Below, piece after piece: positions 56,559 through 64,000 of a DNA stretch of 64,000 nt. This DNA is from Blepharisma japonicum. Its lineage: Eukaryota; Ciliophora; Heterotrichea; Heterotrichida; Blepharismidae. Location: the NCBI GenBank assembly GCA_949751835.1, contig CATKHK010000083.1:124001-188000 (forward strand), in the 5' to 3' direction. Under the pieces are notes generated by a model. That model was not told the origin of the DNA. It saw only the letters and a list, made by a program, of their open reading frames with translations, and did not search any database. Both the position numbers and the translations under genes were made by a program. Position 1 is the stretch's first letter; each line of letters opens with the position of its first letter.

Positions 56559-56894
56559 ATGGCAAGTGTCTGTTTTATCTTCCCAAATTCCTCACAAAAA
56601 CTTGAAGCTGAGTTCTCTGGAGACCTGACTGTAATATATAAATAGATCAGAAGTGTTAAACAAGATTTATTGTCAAAACACTGGCCTCAGGATCAGATTT
56701 CTAGAGAAAAAGTTGACAGTCTGAGATTTTTTTGTATGGGAAAAGAGCTGCAGGATGATCAGAAGTTAAGAGACTACTCACTGCCTGATGCAAATGTTCC
56801 TATACCTATACATGTTCATATTATCAAAACTTCAATTACTAGGCCTGAATCTCATGGTGATGGAAAATGGTGCTGCTCTTGCCAAATGTTTTAA
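56559..56894 (+). CDS. UBL3: UBL3 / MUB-type prenylated ubiquitin-fold protein
   Basis: A 15-nt intron at 56631-56645 (gtaatatataaatag) gives 106 residues. The ubiquitin fold includes VKQDLLSKHWPQD, then LRFFCMGKELQDDQKLRDY, a strong match to UBL3/MUB. The C-terminus CCSCQMF ends in a CaaX box with Phe, which favours geranylgeranylation. UBL3 anchors at the plasma membrane and sorts proteins to extracellular vesicles in animals; it is not conjugated because it lacks the terminal Gly-Gly. Normal length. Confidence 0.93.
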
Positions 56895-57264
56895 AGTAAA
56901 GGAATTTATATTTATTGTGTAGAATTGTCTAAAATAATTTTCGATCAAATTATAAATTATTCTTTTTGCTTTGAGTAGTTAAGGTGTAATGATTATAATA
57001 TTATTTTATTATGATAAGTTATAGAAGTGTTTCGCTATAATAAAAGATATTTATGTGCAACTTTATATTTTAGAAAATTTATCAATGCAGCGAGTGAATA
57101 ATTGAGAAGTGCCTTTAAATAAAGTTAACAGGGTTACGTTGCTAAATAATTTTAATTTTTTTTCTGTTTTATGGTCTTTATGGTGAGTTTGCATTTCCAT
57201 GATACTCTGGAGATCTTTTATAATTAATACATCTCAAGCTAGAACTTATCATCATTTTATAAAG
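56895..57264. other. AT-rich spacer
   Basis: No coding-like frame is seen in these 370 nt between UBL3 and the SmD1 remnant. Confidence 0.5.
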
Positions 57265-57486
57265 ATGAAACTTGTGACATTCTTAATGAAACTTAGAGGG
57301 CAATTTGTTACTGTTTAAGTTATAAATTGGGTGCTTTTTCAAGGTACTGTAGTTGGCGTTTGGATGAATATGGTTATTTTATTGGAAAGAGCAGCTTGCA
57401 TTGCCAAAAATAAGGAACCCATTCTTTTGGAGCATTTTAAATATCATGAGATGAAAGAAATAAATAAAATTCAGAAGAAAAAATAA
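57265..57486 (+). pseudogene. SNRPD1: SmD1 (snRNP core protein) pseudogene
   Basis: The frame opens with MKLVTFLMKLRGQFVTV, close to the SmD1 start (MKLVRFLMKL...VTIELKNG), then a TAA at 57316-57318, then VLFQGTVVGV-MNM (SmD1: HGTITGVD-SMN) and AKNKEPILLEHFKYHEMKEIN (SmD1: [21 protein letters not shown]). After that it stops at 57484-57486, about 45 residues short. Key Sm residues such as the Asp-Asn-Met block are altered. It looks like a decayed extra copy of the host gene for the U snRNP core. The working copy should be elsewhere. Confidence 0.75.
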
Positions 57487-57773
57487 CAAAAAACAAGAAA
57501 GCTCGAAAGCGCACAATAATTATTTTATCATTCTTGAATGGACTCGAATTTTAGATTATAAAACTTTACAGATTAAAAATTTTAAAAAATATCATTTAAA
57601 TCGATAATCAACTTACTTATTGATGTGAATGAAATATAAAAGGTATTTTATTTTATTGACGAATTGAGTCATTATATGCATTTCTAGCTACAATTAAAGT
57701 AAGAAAAATAACAAAAGAGCAGTAAAAATCCTCTTTAATATCACTTTAAGAGACTAAGTTGATTTAAAATCTC

Positions 57774-58220
57774 TTATTTAGTTTTTGTTTTAGCTATTAG
57801 CTCTTCCCAACCTTTGAGTGCTTCGACCCCCTTTTGTACCACTTCCCATCTGCAGTTTGTATTCAATGCATTTCCATCTTTATCTGTAAGCACCAATGTA
57901 GGGATTGTTTGCACTTTATATTTTTCACCTAGAAGCTGCTTAATAGAAGCATTAGCAAAAGGGACTGAAAGCCACGGCATTTTTTCATAATAATCTATAA
58001 AGTCTTCTTCAGTCCTATCTGCAGGAATTAGCACCACTTCTGCTTGTTTTTTTGGTGTATTTACTTTATTGTAAAAATCTATGAGTGTAGGGGTGAATTG
58101 TCTGCAAGGAGGGCACCAGCTGGCCGAAAAATACAAAAGAATAAGCGGCTGAGTGTCCAGAATTTGGGATCCGATCAAGCCTGTTTTGCTTAAAAGATGT
58201 GACCCAAGTAATGCTTTCAT
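57774..58220 (-). CDS. Tryparedoxin/nucleoredoxin-like protein
   Basis: A 148-residue thioredoxin-fold protein. The active site SASWCPPCRQFTP lies near residue 36, followed by PWLSVPF and IPTLVLTDKDG, which carries the cis-Pro. This matches the tryparedoxin/nucleoredoxin group, usually cytosolic thiol-disulfide oxidoreductases. The start at 58220 gives family-like length. A same-length paralogue lies 760 bp upstream on the same strand (58981-59427). Confidence 0.93.
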   Translation of the reverse strand: MKALLGSHLLSKTGLIGSQILDTQPLILLYFSASWCPPCRQFTPTLIDFYNKVNTPKKQAEVVLIPADRTEEDFIDYYEKMPWLSVPFANASIKQLLGEKYKVQTIPTLVLTDKDGNALNTNCRWEVVQKGVEALKGWEELIAKTKTK

Positions 58221-58980
58221 ATTTTTGTTAGGATGATGTGAATTATGATAAATGCAAATGATATAATTACAAATTTATTTATATAAGCAGGATTTAATAA
58301 TTAATTCAAATTTAGCTATTTTTAAGAAACCTAAATACATCAGGCACTTTTCTTTTGGTTTTTATATTGTATTCTAGCTTATGGAAGGAGTAATATACTA
58401 ATGACTAAAAGCATAATTACAATTTATTATTAAAATTGAGAAATTTCATAAGTATCGTTCATGGATTTGTTAAAAAATTTTAGCATGCTGCTTTTAATAC
58501 CATTATTTGCTGGAATCATAATTTATTGGCAAGATAAGATTAAATATTTTCAATGAAAAGACCTCAGGTTTTTTTTTATCTTTTAAATTGAACATGAGCA
58601 CTATTCTCAAGCTTATTAAAATAATTAAAGCAAAACTATTTTAAAATTAATCAAATTAAAAATTGTAATAATCAATCTTAATCATGAGGAGTAGTCCAAG
58701 ATGCCTATTAATTGAAGTTTATTGAGAAAGAGCTAGATTATAGCAACAAGAATAAATGCGAATGAGCTGTACATAAAATTAAAATAAATATTAAAAGGAT
58801 TAGGCATTAAATTTTCATTAATTTCGGTCATCGAACCAGCATGCAGCTCTTGTCTGGGTTTGCTAGGAGCTTTCCAACGTCTTGATTCGACTTTAGGGTT
58901 GCTTGACTAATTAAACATTAAAAAACAATCAGCAATATATTAGATTTAATTTAAATATTTCCATAAATAAATTGCAATCT
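58221..58980. other. Spacer between the thioredoxin-fold paralogues
   Basis: Mostly AT-rich. On the plus strand a 41-codon hydrophobic ORF at 58461-58586 (MDLLKNFSMLLLIPLFAGII start) may be chance. A short GC-richer, coding-like stretch at 58807-58908 on the minus strand is listed separately. Confidence 0.4.
58807..58908 (-). pseudogene. Short GC-richer coding-like remnant
   Basis: Minus-strand frame of about 34 codons ending in TAA at 58807-58809: SQATLKSNQDVGKLLANPDK, then SCMLVRWPKL with one UGA Trp. It has no start codon and is bounded by an in-frame TAA. Its composition differs from the flanks. It could be an exon remnant; no family recognised. Confidence 0.25.
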
Positions 58981-59427
58981 TTATTTAATCTGTGCTTTAG
59001 CAACTAGCTCTTGCCACCCTTTAAGTGCTTCAACTCCTTTTTGCTCCACTTCCCATCTGCAGTTTGTATTTAAAGAATTTCCATATTTATCAATTAGCAC
59101 CAACGTGGGACTTGTTAGCACTTTATATTTTTCACTCAAAAACCGCTTAAGAGGAAGATCACCTAGCGAAACTGAGAGCCAAGGCATTTTTTCACTTGAA
59201 TCTATTCACTCTCATTCAGTTCTGTCTCAAGGAATAAGAACTATTTCTGCCTGCTTTTTTGGTGTATTCACTTCATTGTAAAAGTCTATGAGTATAGGAG
59301 TGAATTTTTTACAAGGAAATCAAGTGCTAGACGAAAAATACAAAAGAACAAGAGGCTGAGTATCCAAGATGTGGGATTTTACCAATCCTTTTTTGCCAAA
59401 AAGATATGGACCAAATAATGCTTTCAT
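58981..59427 (-). CDS. Thioredoxin-fold paralogue with degenerate active site
   Basis: With UGA as Trp this is an uninterrupted 148-residue protein, the same length as its neighbour at 57774-58220 and similar along its whole length (LDTQPLVLLYFS, VNTPKKQAE, EKMPWLSVS, NTNCRWEVEQKGVEALKGW). The active site WCPPC became TWFPC, so only one Cys remains. Four UGA codons sit at places where the paralogue has Cys, Ala, Glu and Phe, a pattern of relaxed selection. The cis-Pro is kept (TSPTLVL). Either a non-redox relative or a copy drifting toward pseudogene. Confidence 0.75.
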
Positions 59428-59551
59428 AATTACTAGAATGTGAAACCTCCATTATGATAAATTCACATCTTTTAATAAAGCTTCTTAAATTAGTAGAATT
59501 ACACAATTCATTCAAATTCCAGTTATTTTTAAATAAGTTAAATAGATCAAG

Positions 59552-60112
59552 TTACTTCTCTTTTGATTCTTTACATATATTGCATTCTGAGCGAAACGCG
59601 AAATTCCAATTATTGCATTTAAGACAAATTCAGTCCCCCTGTTTTTCTCTAGCAGGCTTTTTAATATGAACAGGCAACGAGTCAGATTTTTTGTGCTTTT
59701 TCGTTTTTTTGGTTGTTTTCAGCTTGGGATTAGGCGTGTTCTCATTTGATTTGTCTTCTTTTGCAATTTCATTGTCGAATTTCAAGCAGCGCTTTGTTAC
59801 AGGATTAATCTCAATTCTAGCTTGTAGGTACTTTTCTCTGAGAAAGGGAGAAATTGAAGGCAATTGAGAAATATCTAGCCTTGGCGGAGGATTTTCTGCG
59901 TCACATGATAAGACTGAGGCTTCTTCTAAAGGAGGAGCACACATGTAGAGAAAAGAATTGAATGTTGGCATTAGCTTTTCAGTGTACCCACATCTGTTGC
60001 AAGTATTTCTGAAAGAAAAGTTCAAATTGGAGCAGTTGGGGCAGTTTCAATCGCCATCTACTCTTTTCTTGATTGCATTTGGATAACTTATCTTTTGACT
60101 CTGCTCAGACAT
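59552..60112 (-). CDS. Protein with two RanBP2-type zinc fingers
   Basis: Two UGA Trp codons extend the central frame on both sides to 186 residues, start 60112. Each end carries one RanBP2-type finger: DGDWNCPNCSNLNFSFRNTC followed by NRC near the N-terminus, and GDWICLKCNNWNFAFRSECN followed by ICK at the C-terminus. In both, the invariant Trp is encoded by TGA. Between them is a Pro-rich and then Lys-rich linker. Fingers of this type with N-F/N-x-F-R bind single-stranded RNA (ZRANB2-like), so an RNA-processing role is likely. Confidence 0.9.
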
Positions 60113-60649
60113 TTAACGTTCATATTTAAAGACAAATGATGCCTATACCAGGAATTTGTGCCCCTATGGTCGAAATATAAACCATTAGACAAGGATTTTC
60201 AAATTTGACTGAATTTTAGTATCGAACTCGAATTTTGATTAAATATAAATTGTTAATATGATGCAATTAAACATTTCATTTAAATAAGTAAATATTTGTT
60301 AGATTTTTGCGCACTTTATATAAAATAAAGTTCAACTATCAAGTTAAGATTTTAATGAAACAGTAAGTATTTATTTTTATTCTAAACTAGCACAATTGGT
60401 TATTTAAAAATTTCTATTTGTACTAAAAAATTGTTCAAATTTTTAATCTTAAAAATGTGATTCATCAATTATCATTTTAGAACTTACTGCCCTGTTATTT
60501 TTTCCAAGAAGACAAGATATTAAATAAATAAGTCTGTTCTACATCGTCCACTATGGACTATTTCACTATTTTTAGCGACTTTGCTTTATAGAGAAAAGCA
60601 TTTTTCTCATATCTAAAATAGAATAAATAAAAAGGCTTTTGGGTAAATA
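60113..60649. other. AT-rich spacer between divergent genes
   Basis: About 540 nt separate the starts of the RanBP2-finger gene and the SKP1-like gene. No coding-like frame; probably a two-sided promoter region. No motif stands out. Confidence 0.45.
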
Positions 60650-61165
60650 ATGGAAAATCATTTAGATATCGAAAATATCAAAATTTTAAGCTGGGAAGGA
60701 GATTTATTCACTGTCACAATTATGATTCTCAACTACTCAGAAGTTCTTCAGCAAATGCCGAATTTAGAGCATGAGATCTCTTTGGAACATCTAGAAATCG
60801 ACAGTGCAACCTTAGCCAAAATAATTGAATTTTGCAAGTATCACGATTTTAACTCTTTGGAGCATGCTAACTTTCCTTTAATAACTAGAGACCTTGAAGA
60901 AAATATACTAAATGACTTTGATAGAACATTTTTTAAAAGCCTATCAGAAGAGGATTTACTTAAATTAGCCCTTGCAGCACATAAACTTGAAATTATTGCC
61001 TTGATGAAACTTTGTTGCATTGCTATTTCATCAGGCTATGTAAATTTATCAGGTTCAGAATTTGATACTTTGAACGGATTTATAAAACTTGGAATTGAGG
61101 AAGATGAATGGCTTAGGGTGTGCGAGTATTCATGGGCAATAGATAATGCTACAACAAATGATTAA
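60650..61165 (+). CDS. Divergent SKP1-like protein
   Basis: A 171-residue single-exon protein. The BTB/POZ-like first half ends with the SKP1 signature SATLAKIIEFCKYH, and the second half has NDFDRTFFKSLSEEDLLKLALAAHKLEI then LMKLCCIAIS, matching the SKP1 dimerisation region that contacts cullin and F-box proteins. The usual C-terminal EEIRKxFNI is replaced by DTLNGFIKLGIEEDEW, so F-box binding may differ. SKP1 links F-box proteins to CUL1 in SCF ubiquitin ligases. It may be one of several SKP1 paralogues. Confidence 0.82.
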   Translation: MENHLDIENIKILSWEGDLFTVTIMILNYSEVLQQMPNLEHEISLEHLEIDSATLAKIIEFCKYHDFNSLEHANFPLITRDLEENILNDFDRTFFKSLSEEDLLKLALAAHKLEIIALMKLCCIAISSGYVNLSGSEFDTLNGFIKLGIEEDEWLRVCEYSWAIDNATTND

Positions 61166-61284
61166 ATAATTACCAATCTTAAAAGTTTCTATCATACTTT
61201 AAATTAACTTTTGCTTTAAAAATTTTCTGTTTCATATATTTGAATTAAAAAGAGAGTTTTGATAGCGAAAATAAATATTTTACT

Positions 61285-64000
61285 TTAATTATGCTTAGCC
61301 AACAACCCTGCAAGAGATGTCTTTCCGGATTTCTGAATTTTACCAATTTCTTTGAATATTCTATTCACCAATCGATTTTGCTTATCTCTTTTAATATTTT
61401 TCCATTTATTCTGCACCTTTCTCAGCATGATCTTCGCTGATACTCTTTTTATATTCATTTCATACACTTTCTTAATAAAAGTTTGGCATCCAGAAGTAAT
61501 TTCAATCATTTCTCTTTCTCTAGATTCTCTATCAGGTCCTAGATTTAAGCTAAAATAATTGCATTCACTCAGTGCAAGCTGGATTTGGATGACCATATAC
61601 CAATAATGCCTAAATATATCCCCAATATGCCAGTTCCCATTGTCTTCTTTTGAAACTGTTCCTTTTCTATTAAGTATCATTTCAAATTTAGAAAGATTTG
61701 ATGATACATCGGGGACTCCCATTTCTCCCACAATTTCCTTTATCATTTCTATGTCTTTATTCATTGATTTTCACGATGTCTCAATTTTATACCAAAATGA
61801 CGAAAAAGCATCAGCATTTGGATCAATAATTCCATATTGATCTGTTGCTGGCTTGGAGTATATCCCTTTTAGTCTTAAATGGTGAAAAAAGAACCCGTTT
61901 TCATTTGCAGCTGCTAAAAATGATGCAGCAGTTATTTTTGAATTTCCGATAGCCCAGGAGTCTCTGAACAGCTTAGCAATTCTTGACTCAGGAATTTGTA
62001 AATCAACATTCTTCACAAGATATTTAAAGTTTTCAAAATTCATTTGAGCTTGCTCATTTTCTCTTGCGTTTTGTTCAAATAAATCATTTATGACTCGAAT
62101 TTTAAAGTTTTTTTCATTCCTGTAATACTCCAGCATAACTCGTAGCACAAGAGAGCTTTCTATAGTAAGAGCGCCATTTTGGTCTCTGCATTTTTGCCTT
62201 AAAATATTTTTTAGCTCCGTAATACTTGCTGTAGGAAGATTTGCCATGAGCATATCGACTACAGAAGAAACCTTATCAAACCCAAGGTAATGAAAATTAG
62301 AAAATCTCCCACTTGAGTGGCAAAGCTGAGGGCCTCCAAACAGCGCAAATCTGCAGTGCAAGAAAAATGCTAGCTCGTCAATGCCCATATCTTCTAAAAG
62401 AAACTCTTTAAAAGTGAAAATTTCTCATATTTTATTAGATGGCTTTGCGCACAATCCAAGTAAGATGCTCAATCTGAACTCATTCGCATGGTCTTTTTTG
62501 TGCCATTCTAGCTCTTTTACGTTTCTTGTTCTTTCATCTACATAAAATGCTCCAAGCCACGCATAAACAAATTCAGGAAAACTTGAAGGAATTTTCCCAG
62601 TTTCTTTCGAGCACATTAAGTGCTCATAATATTTTGAATCAAAAATACCTCTTATGGTGATTTCAAGCCAGTCTTTAAAAGGAGGAGAAAAAGTAGCAGT
62701 ATTTCCTGTAGGAATTGAAACAAGGGATGCATAGGTAGGCCTATTGTGTTTAACAAGCTCAATTAAGCCATCTAGTGAGACTTCTTGCTTAAATTTTTGT
62801 TTAGCTAAGGATTCTTTTTGAATAATGCTCTCTGATTTTTGTAAAAAAGTGTCAGTGGCTGTACTGAATTCTTTGTTAGTTGTTCTTCGAAAATAACCTC
62901 TTTCAAATGTGACTGGCTCTCTGACAGGGGAAAATATTGGGTCCTTTAGGGATATAATTACATCTCCGTTTTGCCCAGCGTTGTGGAAATTGCCAAGCAT
63001 TATGTTCATTTCTAAATTATGCAGCTTTTGGGTGGTAGTATGATGTGTTATTTTGAGTTGCTGATATTTATACCTGTATTTCTTATAAACTTCTAGATCT
63101 TCCTTTTGCATGGAAATAATTTCTTTTAGCCATTCTATTTTATTTTCTAAAGCTGCTTCATTTTCTTTGTGCTCTTCAATCACATCTTCTAATCCCCTTT
63201 TGATTTCACTAAATTGATTAAAAAAGTCCATTTTTTCATTTATTTCTGTTTTTGCAAGTCCAAGCTCAAGTTGAAGCTTACTTATAACATTTTTTAGTGA
63301 CTCGACCTTTTTTTTATACTCAACTATATTTTCTTCCAAAATAGTTGCATGTTTACTCAGCTCAGATTTTATGTCGTCGTTGGATTTAACGTCTTTATAC
63401 CCTTCAAGCTTTTCAGTAAGCATTTCGATTCGATTTTCAAGCTGGGCTTTCTCTTTGTTCCATGCTCTTTCTCTTATTTCAAAATATATAACTTCTTCAG
63501 CATTTTTCTTGGCAATTGAGTCATTTTTCCCTTTAATTTCTTTTAATTCTGAAGACGTTTGTCCTAGGATTTTATTATTTTCATCAAATTTTTCACATAT
63601 AGCTTCAAGTGATTTTATTTTAGTATTTTTTTCATCAAAAAGTTTATACATATGCTCTCCCAATTTAAAAAATAAATTTTCAATATAAAGTAGAGTTTTT
63701 AACACATCTTTTTTGCTTTCACCAATAAAATACTCTGCATGCAGAGTCTAACTAGATTTTACTTCATGTGTAAACGACTGAAATGCACTAGAAATGCTTT
63801 GGAATAAATTCATCTCTCAGTTTTTATCAACTAATTTCTATATAATCCATACTTCTAAGTTTTGTCTTTTTGCTTCTTGTGCAGTACTTAAATCTCTGCA
63901 TTCGTCAAAGGTTTTCATAAACTGCACAGATGGGGTTTGGTTTTCTGTTAGTCTTTCAGGCTTTAGAGTCTGATGCATTAATAAGTAATCAACGGTTGTT
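61285..64000 (-). CDS. Long coiled-coil protein, 5' end outside window
   Basis: Two UGA Trp codons (near 62425 and 61771) and two 15-nt introns (63748-63762, gtaaaatctagttag; 63838-63852, gtatggattatatag) join all pieces into one frame of about 895 residues that runs off the right edge. The visible N-terminal half is a coiled coil (about residues 80-330). The rest is globular and helical, with MGIDELAFFLHCRFALFGG, RVMLEYYRNEKNF and EFLLEDMG-like segments. No family is recognised. The stop is TAA at 61285-61287. Confidence 0.85.

Noticed and set aside
58820-58845. tRNA-like T-loop GGTTCGATGACC on the minus strand
   Set aside because: The flanking bases do not pair as a T-stem and no acceptor or anticodon stem could be drawn.
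63732-63747. Perfect 16-nt palindrome ACTCTGCATGCAGAGT beside an intron
   Set aside because: About one such palindrome is expected by chance in a sequence of this length, and it lies in coding sequence.
1-64000. CRISPR arrays, telomeric repeats, rRNA genes, virus-like elements or intact transposons
   Set aside because: None was recognised by eye on either strand; degenerate copies could be missed without a search.

Overview
This window reads as nuclear DNA of a heterotrich ciliate, most probably Blepharisma. Three things seen directly support this. (1) The DNA is AT-rich and UGA is read as tryptophan, with TAA and TAG as the stops. TGA falls on invariant tryptophans, for example the DHHC-PW Trp at 35428-35430 and both RanBP2-finger tryptophans at 60047-60049 and 59630-59632. 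It also aligns with TGG in a paralogue (42191-42193 against 50807-50809). (2) I found 17 introns of only 15 or 16 nt (GT...AG). (3) The gene content is ciliary and cytoskeletal. UGA=Trp with 15-16 nt introns is the published combination for Blepharisma; the sister genus Stentor shares the tiny introns but uses the standard code. Nothing seen decides between macronuclear and micronuclear DNA: there are no telomeric repeats and no clear excised segments.

Layout. 1-7.4 kb: mostly minus-strand genes (a possible Ulp1-like protein cut by the left edge, PACRGL, a coiled-coil protein, protein disulfide isomerase, small ORFs), then TBCA. 8-17.5 kb: a homeobox gene, a 1079-aa Sfi1-like centrin-binding-type protein, and a disordered protein. 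Then comes a disturbed patch holding a DHHC-like gene with a lost active site, an inverted duplication shared with 0.9-1.15 kb, and a broken PDDEXK-type gene. A coiled-coil gene follows. 17.6-24.2 kb: one 2192-aa EF-hand plus triple EML/WD40 protein. 24.2-36 kb: UMP-CMP kinase, a small membrane protein, a DegT-type aminotransferase, a gene-poor 2.2 kb, CDC14, a Rab5-like GTPase, an N-terminal MGSC protein, a hypothetical, RSPH4A and an intact DHHC palmitoyltransferase. 36.7-53.2 kb: two tandem paralogous giant secreted/membrane proteins (2623 and 2633 aa) made of alternating LamG-like and cysteine-rich modules with a multi-pass C-terminus. 53.3-64 kb: an LRR/coiled-coil protein, a PH-domain protein, UBL3, an SmD1 pseudogene, a tandem pair of thioredoxin-fold proteins (one with a lost active site), a RanBP2-finger protein, a SKP1-like protein and a long coiled-coil protein cut by the right edge.

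Genes are packed tightly on both strands, often less than 100 bp apart, and are not organised as operons. A common theme is cilia, basal bodies and microtubules (PACRGL, TBCA, Sfi1-like, EML, RSPH4A, possibly the LRR protein), as expected for a large ciliated cell. The tandem giant surface proteins are the strongest candidates for undescribed biology. The duplicated and decayed gene copies show active gene turnover. Because UGA is sense, many genes look broken under the standard code; the spans given here use UGA=Trp and remove the tiny introns.
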